64,000 nucleotides of DNA, from positions 4,156,501 through 4,220,500 of the forward strand of contig OU015660.1 in assembly GCA_907165275.2 (NCBI GenBank), read 5' to 3'. Below the pieces are notes generated by a model that made no database searches, had not been told where the DNA came from, and worked only from the letters and a program-made list of their open reading frames with translations. This document shows positions 42,901 to 52,900 of this stretch, one piece after another; within the stretch, counting starts at the first letter, position 1; each line of letters opens with the position of its first letter. The position numbers and the translations under genes are program-made. This stretch comes from Zygaena filipendulae (taxonomy: Eukaryota > Arthropoda > Insecta > Lepidoptera > Zygaenidae).

Positions 42901-43056
42901 TTTTATAACGTTCTTCGGATAAACTTGAATAAGGCGACCAGGAACCAAATCTCTAGTTGATGCTTTATCTGTTGTCTTTCCAACGTTTCTTTGGGTGTTT
43001 TCCGTAGTTTTTACTACACATTCCATGCCATCTCCAGCAGTCCTTGTTTTACTCAT
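36946..43056 (-). CDS. BLZF1: Golgin-45 (BLZF1-like) Golgi coiled-coil protein
   Basis: Four coding exons on the minus strand: 43056-42562, 37750-37613, 37511-37450, 37369 to stop at 36946. Frames join to about 373 residues (human 400). The start MSKTRTAGDGMECVV follows a probable splice acceptor (ACTTTTCAG); an in-frame ATG 51 nt upstream is less likely. Conserved blocks are GRLIQVYPKN, a heptad-rich coiled coil, VNKELKTMLVASMGEDLETQ and EQTEWLAGQCEVWRSKFLAS. The last two are near-diagnostic of golgin-45. The protein tethers medial Golgi cisternae with GRASP55 and RAB2 in vertebrates. The C-terminus is uncertain: a good GTAAGT donor at 36984 sits before the stop, so another exon may exist, but I did not find one. 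Intron 1 carries the gypsy element. Confidence 0.85.
37872..37996 (-). repeat. 3' LTR of the gypsy element
   Basis: 125 bp, plus-strand ends TGTAGTATATCGG and ACCCTACA. Reads identical to the other LTR. Confidence 0.93.
38024..42349 (-). CDS. Gypsy gag-pol polyprotein, 1441 residues
   Basis: Order of domains: Gag (1-200); two zinc knuckles CIVCGYRNHAKEKC and CSVCNQIGHLRKMC (about 221-254); aspartic protease CELDSGSAVSIL (about 303-314); reverse transcriptase (about 450-640) with LDLSRAYNQLELDE and FIDDVLVTG; RNase H (about 730-860) with TVDAGPAGLGAVLAQ and RTDHKPLL; integrase (about 950-1180) with a HHCC finger (HQSHFG, SCSACC) and D, D, E residues in HVDMF, VSDNA and GQAENSV. A Ser/Glu-rich tail follows. 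No stop or frameshift is seen, so it may be active. Three stretches (near 39.2, 40.1 and 41.8 kb) are extremely GC-rich against an AT-rich rest. Confidence 0.95.
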   Translation of the reverse strand: MMESCGRQLFGGNLTFDHRTQDWGIFKSRLVQFCTVNDITEVSDKSGVKRRAILLTALVEDTYRLAKDLVFPASLEEIGYDVIIAKFTTHLQEKKCTFAERYQFYTATQRPGEELPEWAARVRSLAEHCGFKSELDNALRDRFVLGLENAKEKEKLFAESVETLTFNRAVELAQAVRSARQAVLRSAGAGAGAAQPPAAAPRDVFAVARASTSRATSNVQCIVCGYRNHAKEKCRFVKYRCSVCNQIGHLRKMCPTKLNNRNNFLAQDSDDVIEGIYDLYNIKCAGGKPMQGIVSVGSVSLSCELDSGSAVSILPVTVYDSLFRNQYPLKASNISLNCYNDSKMIPVGYASLPVTYKNNTRVIKMYVIATNRAQPPLLGRDFICLFGMHLCTLNCNNIQDDNKCVQSLLNKYSDVFSNELGRFNKFKVHLKIKDNAELRFFKPRTVPLALKSKVESELNRLIDLGILEKVVHSDIATPIVPVLRPDGNIRICGDYSVTLNKVLFLDNYPLPRIDDLFAKLHGGTEFSKLDLSRAYNQLELDESSKNLTCINTHKGLFRYTRLVFGLSSAPCIFQQTMEKLLAGIEGTCIFIDDVLVTGPNREIHLQRLEQVLDKFKEAGLRVKPEKCELFQEKVEYLGFVIDKNGLHKSEKKIKAILELESPKNVKELKSLLGMVNYYRGFVPNMSSVLHPLHGLLKKGVRWEWGREQEVAFRRVRSELASERVLAHYSPDLETVVTVDAGPAGLGAVLAQRLPGARGAERVVSYASRSLTNSERNYAQIQKEAAAIIFGIKKFHHYLYGRSIPFILRTDHKPLLSIFGNVRGVPELAANRLQRYALFLSAYNFKIEYIKSDRNVADYLSRAIKSNCQNGVPDYDDSKCLYVNFVNESMVPLTAKDISIETGKDSILLNVMRYIKRGWPKKIQDESLKPYFQCRLELCIEKGCIMRGHKVIVPPVYREQLLDELHQSHFGVVKTKVEARKRMWWPGIDGDIEEKIGSCSACCVLRAAPPRAPLAPWPRPARAWDRLHVDMFALAGKQCLVVVDAHSKWVECYVVARADTAAILDKLSDAFSRFGLPRTIVSDNATVFVSNQFKQYCEMNGISHVTIAPYHPASNGQAENSVRTIKRGLKAMTEGVSSQQGFQYKLNKLLFDYRNSVHCTTGFSPAQLLLGHSLRCRLDLLNNVSEAYPVTVGGESLESLAKNNVVVNQTLQADQYGGKRLIKFKQGDNVLVKSFYYNGNKYTWLRGIVHKKIGSRLYIIFVPNINCHIKKHVDQLLKYKGKVRVEENESCQGDIPEMDSTERPRPSSEEDGDDANRSFASARAETPGPELSGGEEPDGDDVGDLSSEDEATHAGAGTPATNIEDMRHNTPQRAATPSDVALSPANQESTEGASDSGSVLATGGSVEACSGPPLPLPEASPHTKRPVRSTRRKIDYKSLYKN
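42419..42543 (-). repeat. 5' LTR of the gypsy element with splice donor and poly(A) signal
   Basis: 125 bp. On the minus strand it contains CGGCAG|GTAAGT (boundary 42514/42513) and AATAAA (42475-42470). Both are in the sense of golgin-45. Confidence 0.9.
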
Positions 43057-43450
43057 TATGTCTGAAAAGTACGCGTGTAAGTGTGTGTGTAATTGGAACT
43101 GTAACATGTACTACAGAGTGCAGAAATAACAACTGTAGGTACCTAGCACCTATTTAACAATTAACATGAAAGTATTCGTAATTTATTTATGTAGGTACCT
43201 ACTATATGTCAATGAATACATTCGTAATTCGTAAACATATTAAAACGTAGTGATTACCTTCTCTCTACGTATACCAATAATCTTACGAAGACACGTCAAC
43301 TTACCTTCAATAAACGTTCGTTTGAAGTTCAAAGAATTTATAATGTCCATATAAACGTTACGGGTACTAAATGTAAATTTGAAATTAGTAATAACTAAAA
43401 TATGTTTTAAGATTCAGGTGGGTACCTCTGGGTACCTCTTAACTCTTTAT
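43057..43450. other. Upstream flank of golgin-45
   Basis: AT-rich with TAGGTACCT motifs. Probably holds the 5' UTR exon and promoter; not resolved. Confidence 0.35.
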
Positions 43451-43455
43451 ACGGG

Positions 43456-43612
43456 ATTTACACTCGCGCCTCGTTCCTCGCCTCGTGGTTCGTCTTGTGG
43501 CCAGGTACGAGGCGCGAGTGTAAACGCTGTTTTATCGGCGTTTACACTCGCACCTCGTTCCTCGTCTTGTGCTTCGTTTCGTGGTGGGGTACGAGGTGCG
43601 AGTGTAAACGCT
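43456..43612. mobile_element. Tandem foldback units, GTTTACACTCGCG family
   Basis: Two adjacent hairpin units, 43456-43525 and 43536-43610. Each has arms of the type TTTACACTCGCGCCTCGTTC / ACGAGGCGCGAGTGTAAACG around a GC-rich loop. Related units lie at 45420-45750. Confidence 0.75.
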
Positions 43613-43822
43613 GCCTCGTCCCGTCGCTCGTGCGTGCGACCGCGACCGCACGATCGATGGAAAAGAGACAAAAGAGCTGCGGCCTGCAGTGCGTTCAGTT
43701 ACTTCAGTTCAGTTCAGTTGTCTTTGAGCTAGCAACAAGGGAGGATGTCGAAGTGTTAGCGGCAACAAGACGACTTTGCTTACTGAGCTTTTACTACTAC
43801 TCGATTAATTTTAATAAATGAA

Positions 43823-44373
43823 ATCCTTACTTATTATTCTAAAAATCTTTATATTATAAAGTTTGTATGGATTGTATGGATGTTTGTTACGTTTTCACGC
43901 AAAAACTACTGAATGGATTTCAACTTTACAATATTTGAAACTTTACAATAAAACAGCTATAAATATATCAAAAAATAATAATAATAGCTATAGATTCCTA
44001 TTATCATATTATATATCTACTGTCTGCTATCTGCTCTATAGGATTTTTTAACAAGCTTGGCTAATAATTATTGTATTAATATTGCGCCATCTATGTATTA
44101 CTAACAAAAGTTTTTTGAAATTTGAACTGTCCTGTGCCTGTATGTGCGTGATACAGGTTCTCGACGGTTAAAATTTCATTTATTCCTGAAATAATCAAGA
44201 GATGTCGTTAACCATTATTTTGTAAACGTCGAAAATTAAATGCATGTATAGGCTAATATTTTGATCTTGCTTCAAGTAGAAGTAATTCAGAATAACAGAT
44301 AGGGTACTTTTTATCCCGGAATTCCCACAGGATCTTTGAAATTAACGCGGATGACACCGCGGGGACACGCTAG
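43823..44373 (+). mobile_element. Helitron-like repeat, long variant
   Basis: Starts TCCTTACTTATTATTCTAAA, has 'acgcaaaaactactgaatgg' and 'ggtactttttatcccggaat', ends ...CACGCTAG (44370-44373). About 550 bp because of extra internal DNA at 43930-44270. Confidence 0.65.
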
Positions 44374-44569
44374 AATATAATAGCTAGTAAAATAAATAAA
44401 TTAAATACATAATTAAACTTTAAATAAATAATTTAAAAAAATAAAATAAATAAAATTGTCAATATCATCTTCTTCTGCGCCGGGTGTCATCGACTGTTTT
44501 TTGCGCAGGAGATGCTGTCGAAAGGTTTATTGTTTAGTGCGGTTGGAGGTCTACATATCTATCTATCTA

Positions 44570-45216
44570 TCTATAAAAGATAGAAAGAATCCGCGATTCT
44601 GTACATTGAATATTTTTAACAAAAACTGACAGGGGACGGAACGGAGCGGACGGACGGGGGGGGGGGGGGAAGAGTAACCAAGCACAAAAAAAGGGTTTTT
44701 AAAAATCTTTTCTGTCTTTCTGTCTGTTCACGATAATCTCCGAATCTACTGAACGGATTGTCATGCGGTTTAGGATTAAGCTTAACCTGGAGTTACATAG
44801 GCTTTGTTTCATTGAAATCGGATGTCGGGAAAAGAAGTTGTTGTATAAAAAGAAGTTGTTGTATAGAAACTTTTCGCGCGGGTGAAACCGCGGGGCACAG
44901 CTAGTACTAATATAATAAAAGAGTAGAATCCGCGATTCTGTACATTGAATATTTTTAACAAAAATTGACAGGGGACGATAAACGAAGAGTAACCAACTAT
45001 AAAAAAAGGGGTTTTAAAAAATCTTTTCTGTCTGTCTGTCTCTCAGTTCGCGATAATCTCTGAATCTACTGAACGGATTGTCATGCGGTTTTCGCAGGTA
45101 GATTTAGCTTAGCCTGGATCTACATATAGGCTTTGTTTCATTCAAATCGGATGTCAAGAAAAAAAAGTTGTTACATAAAAACTTTTCACGCGGGTGAAAC
45201 CGCGGGGCACAGCTAG
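44570..45216 (+). mobile_element. Two head-to-tail Helitron-like copies
   Basis: Copy 1 ends CTAG at 44901-44904; copy 2 follows at once (tactaatataataaaagagt) and ends CTAG at 45213-45216. Both carry 'gaatccgcgattctgtacat', 'aaaactgacaggggacg' (aaaattgac in copy 2) and (GTCT)n. Copy 1 has a run of 14 G at 44656-44669 that is absent from copy 2. Confidence 0.8.
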
Positions 45217-45419
45217 TTTCTTAATAAAATCTAGTCCATATAACGTTTACTTTTTGGTTATTTTTGTGGAATCTATGTTTGGGATCCCAAATTATCGGTT
45301 TCTTTTAAAATAATTCTAGAAACCAAAACGTTTCTTGTTGCAAGTTACAACCAATCCAATTATGCAGTTTAAAAGCACACAACCATCGCGGCCGAAAGTT
45401 GAAACCCGACTGAAGCGAG

Positions 45420-45750
45420 AACGCGAGTGTAAACACCACGCTCGCTTTGACGCGAGGTCCTTTGACTCGTGACCAAAAAACCGCTCCGGAAGCGAGCGGT
45501 GCGAGTGACGAGGCGAACCACGCGGCGAGCCCCTAGCGCCTGTTCACACTCGCGCCTCGTCCCTCGCCCCGCGCCCCTTGCTCCTTTTTCGTCCCTTTGA
45601 CTCGTGACAAAAAAGCCGCTCCGGGGGACGCGAGCGGCACGAGCGACGAGGCAAACCACGCGGCGAGCGACGAAGCGCGAATGTAAACAGTCGCTCGGGG
45701 CTCGCCGCGTGGTTCGCCTCGTTGCTCGTACGCGAGTGTAAATGACGCTT
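45420..45750. mobile_element. GC-rich foldback cluster, GTTTACACTCGCG family
   Basis: Repeated, inverted blocks: GCGAGTGTAAAC, TTCACACTCGCGCCTCGTCC, CACGCGGCGAGC, GCGAGTGTAAATGACGC. The segment 'tttgactcgtgac' occurs twice (about 45460, 45595). At least two nested units; frames inside are by-products of base composition. Confidence 0.65.
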
Positions 45751-45814
45751 TAGACATATTATGTCTAGTTAATTTGTGGGGTACCTCTAGGTGTTGGAGC
45801 TGTTGATTTTTTTA

Positions 45815-46440
45815 TTTACCCCTAATAGGGAAGGCAAAGGAAGCTAGGTCCATACAGCCAATTCAGTTGTATTTTTTTCTTCTGAAGTTATTTACATCGA
45901 AATGCATTGGTGAGATGCATTAGGATGCATTTCGATGCTTTACCGGACCTTTTGGCAGCAATAAAGGAGATTGACAGGGTATGGACCAAATGCTGCCCAG
46001 GAGTGGGACTACCTTAACGGAGTTCCTTCCATTGCTTTATATTGAAAAAAAATTTTTTATCAAAATCGGTCCCGGAGAAAAAAAATTAACGTCAGTTTTG
46101 TTTTTACGTTTTTTAATATCATTATTATCATTCGAAGACGACTGGACCCATTTGGAAAATTATTTTTTTGGTTGAAAGGGTATACTTCCGAGGTGGTACC
46201 GCTGTCATAAGGTCAGGATCTGATGATGGAATATGGGAGAAATGGAGGGAACTTATCAAATATTATAGGCACACCTACCAATTTTGGGTATTTTTTGGAA
46301 TACTTCATGCATTTGCTTTCAGAAAGCACCATTTAGTGAAGTGCAACTGATGATGAAGACAGCAGATGACCAGCGGAACTACTCAATAATAGGAATTTCA
46401 CAGGTTGCGATTCGATTACTTTAAGGTGGTTGCTGAGCAG
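45815..46440 (-). repeat. THAP/DDE-transposon-related repeat copy
   Basis: Left end 'tagggaaggcaaaggaagct' ... 'tccatacagccaattcag' ... 'cgatgctttaccgga' matches the terminal repeat of the 56422-58029 element in the same orientation. The remainder is non-coding. Confidence 0.6.
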
Positions 46441-46451
46441 TTTATGCTCAT

Positions 46452-46755
46452 TGTTGGGACTGTAGATCGTATCGGGTATTCACGGATTAAAGTAAAATAA
46501 ACGGATTATAAAATATATAGTGCGCTTTTAATAACTTCTTAAGACAGACAGATGACATAACAGAAAAACCGTCTCCATGACGACGTATGCATTGACTCTA
46601 TATAGCCAACACCTCCCCTTCAATGCATACAAAAAAAATATACATTAAGTAATAAATTATCAAAAAAACTAATTTTAACTATAACATTTAAAACTCTATA
46701 ATCCGTTTATTTTACTTTAATCCGTGAATACCCGATACGATCTACAGTCCCAACA
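46452..46755 (+). repeat. Copia-type LTR with palindromic ends
   Basis: Begins TGTTGGGACTGTAGATCGTA and ends TACGATCTACAGTCCCAACA. The first and last roughly 58 bp are reverse complements. Internal TATA-like CTCTATATAGCC at about 46595. Immediately followed by a Copia primer-binding site. Confidence 0.7.
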
Positions 46756-46769
46756 GGTTATGGGCCCAG
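46756..46769 (+). other. Copia primer-binding site
   Basis: GGTTATGGGCCCAG directly after the LTR. This is the sequence used by Drosophila copia, complementary to an internal part of initiator methionine tRNA. Confidence 0.75.
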
Positions 46770-46773
46770 GGAT

Positions 46774-46896
46774 CACTAGATTAAAGTAAAATAAACTGAT
46801 TATAAAATATATAGTGCGCTTTTAATAACTTCTTAAGACAGACAAATGACATAACAGAAAAACCGTCTCCATGACGACGTATGCATTGACTCTATA
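46774..46896 (+). repeat. Partial second Copia LTR copy
   Basis: 'gattaaagtaaaataaactg' through 'tatagccaacac' repeats positions about 46482-46605 of the preceding LTR with few differences. No gag-pol lies between, so the body has been lost. Confidence 0.65.
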
Positions 46897-47060
46897 TAGC
46901 CAACACTCATCACAGTGCATGTGGTGAAGTGGTGAAGTGGAGCTGATAGTGTGTATCAGTAAAACTCCTCAAAAATATACCTACATCCCTCCATCGGGAA
47001 AAGCATTTATTTATTGTTATTGTAATTAAGTATTTATTTTTACCCAATAAATAATACCTT

Positions 47061-47335
47061 TTTTTTCCCACGACTCCTGGGATGGAATTAGACGCGCTTT
47101 ATTTTACTGACTACTACTACTCTTAGGAACATATTGTACTATGTCTACATCCTGGGCAGCACTTGGTCCACCTTCCATGAATGTTTATGGTTTCCCAATA
47201 AATCTCAACAAAAACTATTTTTTTCACGACTCCTGGGATAGAATTAGATGCGCTTTATTTTACAGACTACTACTATCCTAAGGAACATAATGTACTATGA
47301 CTTTATTCTGGGCAGCACTTGGTCCACTCTTCATA
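47061..47335. repeat. Direct duplication, ~160-bp spacing
   Basis: 'cacgactcctgggatggaat' ... 'gggcagcacttggtccac' occurs at about 47070-47172 and again, diverged, at about 47225-47325. Confidence 0.7.
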
Positions 47336-47561
47336 CAAAGATTGGCATTGTCCTTTCATCTTATTTCACTGTTTCCACATACTGTTCATCACTAATGGAT
47401 CACTATTATGCAAAATCCACCACATTTACACAATATTAATCACGATAACCTAACTCGCAAAACAAAGAAATAAAACCAAATAAAACTGACGTCAGTCACT
47501 GTTAAAATCCCGCCAAAAGCTCCCTTTTTTTTGTTTATTTAGGTACCTGCCTAACCCCAAC

Positions 47562-48266
47562 CTGTCAACAAAAAAGTGAAGCCGGTTTCGTTTTCGTAAA
47601 CATGTGTAGGTAGATTACAGGTGTGGATTTAGCGAGTGTTGCCGTACAGTAAAAATGTATATTATTGTCTAAGTACTAGCAAGATGAATGGATAAACAGA
47701 TAAGTTAGCATTTTTTTTAAAGGTATTATTTAACACTTCTAGAATTTATTGTTGTATTTAAGAGGTAGTATGTATGTATATTCAGACTAGAGGAAAAAAA
47801 AAACAGTATCAAACATTAGTTTTATTTTAATGGCCTTTTTGTTGGGTAAGTTTCTTGAATTGCCGTCCGCCACCACCGTATAAGATTTTTTTTCAATTTA
47901 TAAATACAGTGAAAACGAAAAAATCATCATCTTCAAAATGTATTTGAACGATGATTCCACGATGGCTCATTTCGGCAACTCGAATCACTTCTCATTAATG
48001 TGTTTATTTCGGATCGGGAACCTTAAAAATAATATAGTTTTTTTAAGTGATGATAAAACATTTTTTGTGTTCCAAGTTGTTGTTGTCGTTTTATTAAAAA
48101 TATGGTTCGATCCTGCTTTTTATTTCTCGAAAATTGGTTTTACACCCTTTCACTAAACGATGCGGCATTTTTTCTTTAAAAATTGCGAATTATTTTAGCG
48201 TGTGCGTGTAACTGTGCATGTACACGGCGAGGCATAGTTTTATCGGCTTCACTTTTTTGTTGACAG
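47562..48266. mobile_element. DNA element with perfect 23-bp inverted repeats
   Basis: Left arm 47562-47584 starts CTGTCAACAAAAAAGTGAAG and right arm 48244-48266 is its exact complement. The 0.7-kb interior is AT-rich with one short unrecognised frame (47938-48156). Probable non-autonomous transposon. Confidence 0.6.
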
Positions 48267-48345
48267 CGCTCTGTCTTGACTTCTTCTTTCGTCTGAGATG
48301 GTAGGTACCTACTTAAATCTTTCATTTGCTTTCGGAAAGCAAAAT

Positions 48346-48815
48346 AGGGTACCTACTTACATGAAATTTGTAATAAGTAGTTGTGTCAATATTCCAAAAA
48401 TAGAGCCTTTGAAAAGCATTATCGTGAAAGATTTACTAAAAAATTTTCAATAGTTTCCAAAATATTCAACTTTTAATTTTGTGAAACTGACCGTTGCAAC
48501 GAAACACCAATCATAGGCACGCTTAACATATTACGTCACTTTAATTTTTTTAGGAAATATTTACCTCTTTCAGGGAAGGCAAAAGAAACTAAGTACATAC
48601 AGTCAACACATATTTTCCTTTTTCTGAAGTTTTTTACTTTAAAATGCATTGGTAAGATGCATTTCGATTCTTTACTGGAACTTTTGGAAGTAACTGGACA
48701 CAGTTCAACCTTAATTTCGCTCTATTTAAATAATTTAAGCATATATATTTTTTCTTTTTCTTGCTTTGTTATATCTTTAAAATAGACTGGAAAAAATAAT
48801 TCACGCAAGTACCCT
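48346..48815. mobile_element. MITE with GGGTACTTGC ends, copy 2, nested insertion
   Basis: Inverted relative to 35795-36142: left AGGGTACCTACTTACATGAA, right TTCACGCAAGTACCCT. It carries a foreign block at about 48558-48690 (agggaaggcaaaagaaacta ... gaacttttggaag) that belongs to the THAP/DDE-related repeat. Confidence 0.7.
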
Positions 48816-48845
48816 GTTTAGAGAAGTGGAACTGATGATGAAGCG

Positions 48846-49560
48846 GGAGCGGGATGGATGATATGGCTCGACCGCTACAGTGGTGACCCCGACGTGATTG
48901 GAAGCAACCTTCATTACAATCATCATGCAGCCTACTCCACCTCCTCCTGCAGTCCCTGGAAGCAGTCTCACGCCAGCAACGGGTCAACCTTCAGGGCCAA
49001 CGCAGCCGACGCACTGAGCTTCCTGGTCCTGATAGCAAACACCCGCACCTCACCGACTTCAGCGACCAGCACATCCGCCCGCATCACCACGCCCTGGATC
49101 TGAGGACATCTCTCCAGCGTGGCATTCCGGCAGGACATCTCCTGGCGCCAGCAAATCGGCATCGCTCAATACAGTCTCGACTCACCGCAGGCTACGAGCA
49201 CGCTCAGCACGGTCTCAACTCACTGCAGACCAAAGAGCAAAGCAATGCACACCCGACTCACTGGGATATAGCAACGTACTCCCGACTCACTGGGACATTC
49301 AAGTGGCAATTGAGATAACTGAGCTTCGGATAATCAGACCTTCGGTCTTGGGAGGGAGTACTGTGGCGACCTGTAAGCCACAAGTCACGAACTACAATGA
49401 AGCGACGAATACTAACTACGTGAATCGCGCTGCATATATACGACCTCCGACGATCTACAGTCGGAGCCGCGGTTCCCCGGGCATAACACCTCGCCCGGCG
49501 GGAAGCTTCCCCTTTGGTGGCGGTCGAGCCATATCATTCATCCCGCTCCCGCTACATATT
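48846..49560 (+). mobile_element. Rearranged gypsy LTR remnant
   Basis: GCTACA|GTGGTGACCCCGACGTGA (about 48880) looks like an LTR end with its primer-binding site. TTGGGAGGGAGTAC|TGTGGCGACC (about 49350-49372) looks like a polypurine tract with the start of a 3' LTR that ends near 49547 in CCGCTACA. Between them lies about 460 bp of GC-rich, proline/serine-rich former coding DNA without recognisable domains. The 'atatggctcgaccgc' end block recurs inverted at about 49521. Confidence 0.55.
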
Positions 49561-49972
49561 ACGAGTATTTTTGTCTTTTGGATGAGATTTGGATGCATTT
49601 TTGTGTTTTTGGAAGTCGGTTTTAATTTTTTTGTTACAATTTTGTTTATTTATTATCAAAGTAACGGTATAACCTAAGTCCTAACTGAGAGTAAAAGACT
49701 ATTGTTGAAAGAGTAGTTTTTTTTTTAATAAACAAAATTATAATGTTATTGTATCCCCATTAGTAATTTTTTTTTTATATTGCCTGATTTTGTAGCCACC
49801 TGTCAGCTGTAGCACTGGAAGCTAAAATTAAGTAGGTTTTGAACATATCATATTAATATAAGACATGACAAAATGATAATTATCATAATCAGCAATGCCC
49901 TGATCACAAACATTCCACAGGCAATAAATAAATTAGCTAAAACTAGGTACTCAAAACACACATCCATAAACA

Positions 49973-52900
49973 CTAGTCATTAAGGGTTGCTTCTAGTTCA
50001 CCACTGGCTTGGAGCTCCTTTATGATGTCCAAACCTCCAATTAGTTCTCCTTTCACATATAGCTGAGGGTATGTCGGCCAGTCCGAATAAATTTTCAGTT
50101 TTTGACGAACCTCTTCATCCATAAGAATATCAAATGTCTCATATTGTATACTGAAAAATAATAGTTCAAACTGGAAATTAATTTAATTAAATATCTATCT
50201 AATCCATACATCATATAAATAAAATAAATATTATGTATCTTGTCCTGATTAATATTATAAAATAGATGCAAAAGTAACTGTCTATCTGCAACCTTTTAAC
50301 ACCTAACTACTGAAATGATTTTGATAAAACTTTACAAGAGAGATTGGACCCCAAGGAAGACATCACTTACTTTTAGATCAGAACAATGAGTTCCTGAGGG
50401 AATTCCAAAAGTAAAAAAATGATAATATTACTAGTATTTTTAATCACAACCTTACTACTTACAGCCATTATAATAGATTCACCGCCGCACTCAGAGTCGA
50501 TTTAATGGTTACTTAACGGATTTTAAGTAAGGATTAAAAAAAATTCACTCTCAGAGACAGTTAATCCTCCATTAATCACGTTTAATGATGATTAACTTTA
50601 AGTGACGGCTGACCCTTACTTAAGACTTAATTGGAGATTTTTGACATTTAAAAGTAAGGTTATGTTTGTTTTTGTTATAAAATTTCAAAACCAAAGTTGG
50701 ATTTTTGAAACTTTCAGGGCGTCGATCACGTCACAGTAATTAGAAAAGCATGTCTGACCTAGAAGATTTTATTGAGTTTACGAATTGCTGGACTTCCAGG
50801 TGTTATCGGGTACACATATTAAAATAAGAAGTCCTGGTAGAATATCATAGAAAAGGATGATTTTCTTTTAAAGTTCAGGCAGTAACAGGCCCGAATTTGG
50901 ATTTTTTTAAGTTGTAGCTCGGGTGTATTGCAAGGTATACTGCTTGAGTGATTATGCAGTAGGTAAATGATGTGCGTTTAACACCATTCTTGTCCTAATT
51001 CAAACAGTGAAGAAAAGTACAATAAAAGCCATATCAATAATCAAAACGAAAAATACTGTTGACAGTTTTTAGTATTTGGAAAAGGAAGTTTCCATATCTT
51101 CAAGTGAGTATGAGTATCAAATTAGAAACAGTTGTGGCTGTAATTTGTGTGTGTGTGCTACATTATACAATATCTCATTACCGTTAGATGAACTCCTGCT
51201 TTATACTGACAATGGTGGTGATTCTGATCATATTATATCCGGTACCTAACATAAATGATATACATAAGAAAATCCCAATAGTAATGGTTCTTGTTCAGAC
51301 AATCCATAGTTGAGAGATTTTTTAGAGATAACTAGTAGGTATAGATAGCTTTTTATGATTAACTAGCTGAGCCCCACGGTTTTACTCCACATGAGTTTCG
51401 GAATCCCCGCAGGACAGATTTTCTTTTAAAATTGTTTTATTTCTCGTTATAACATCAGCTATCTGCCTGAAAGTCCCGTTTAAATCGGTCTAGCTGTTTC
51501 AGTGTTTAGACAGAACAAACAGACAGACGGTTTCACCCGCGGTAATTTCGGAGTTCCCGCGGGAATTCCGGGATAAAAGTACCCTATGTCCTTCTCTTTA
51601 CCCCTGACAACGTGCATGCCAAATTTCATCCAAATCCGTTCAGCCGTTTTTGCGTGATTGAGTAACAAACATCCAAACATCTAAACATTCACACTTTCAC
51701 ATTTATAATATTAGTAGGATGTTTTTTTGGAAGCAGAGAATAATTTTATATGAGGGGAAATACCACTCCTCTTACTATACTCTATCCATACTTTCACATT
51801 TATAATATTAGTAGGATTATATTATACTTTCATATGCATTTAGTGAAAAATTGTTAATTTGGAATCACAAACAGACACTTCAATTTTATTTGTATGTATA
51901 AATGTATAGATTAAAAACCATAAAATAATAAAAAAAGAATTGGTTATACTCAGATTTTGTTTGTTATTTGTTTTTTTAAGGTGTAGGTAATAACAATTTT
52001 TGCTAAAAGAGTGGTTGCACCTTGGAATGGGCTACCGGAAGAAGTCTTGGCACCTAACAATTATTATTGGAAAACAGATTGGACAAATATTTGAAACAAA
52101 AGATAGAAAAATAGTAATGTATAACTGGATACAGGCAACTATTAGCTGCTTCAACTACCTGCCTGAATTTTAAATAAATAAAATAAAACTAGTTCATTTA
52201 AAATAAATAATTTTATTATTGTAATTCTAGTTTTTTTTTATTCAGCTAGCTCTAGTTTTGCCATCTACAATAGCTTAATTTTTTTCTTCCTCCAACTCAG
52301 CAGCTCTCTCAGCAGCTTGTTTTTAATGTCTCCAACTAAAAAAATACACTGGTTAGAACTACATATTTTAGAATACATATTATAACACACATTAGCTGTG
52401 CCCTGCGATTCCACCCGTTTGAGTTTCTGAATTTCCGCAAGAAATCCAAAGTAGCATAATTTACATCTTATAACATCATTTAATTGGCAGAGAAAGTCCC
52501 GTTCAAATAGGTTCAACCGTTTCAGAGATTCACCTGTGGAAATCTCAAAGATCCCGCAGGAATTCCCAGATAAAAAGTACCCTATGTTTTTCTCTGTACC
52601 GGTGAAAATGTGTATGCAAAATTTAATGTTGATCGGTTAAGCCATTAAGGTGTGAAAACGTAACAAATAAACAAAGTTTCACATTTATAATAAAAGGATT
52701 TCAATTACAACTTGGTATTTTGCACAGCCCTGTTGAGTTGTTATTGAATGTTACCTTTTCTATAATGCTTATTATGCTTCGGTTGAGGTGGTGGATTTGA
52801 TGGTCCACCTCCAGTTTTTTAAAAGATAGCCTTGCTTTTACGGGCCATAGCCTTAAGGTTATCCCATGCTCTTTTTAATGTACATTGTTACATCACAATA

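Noticed and set aside
43379..43821. Frames across the GTTTACACTCGCG hairpins
   Set aside because: Repetitive translation of the palindromic units, not genes.
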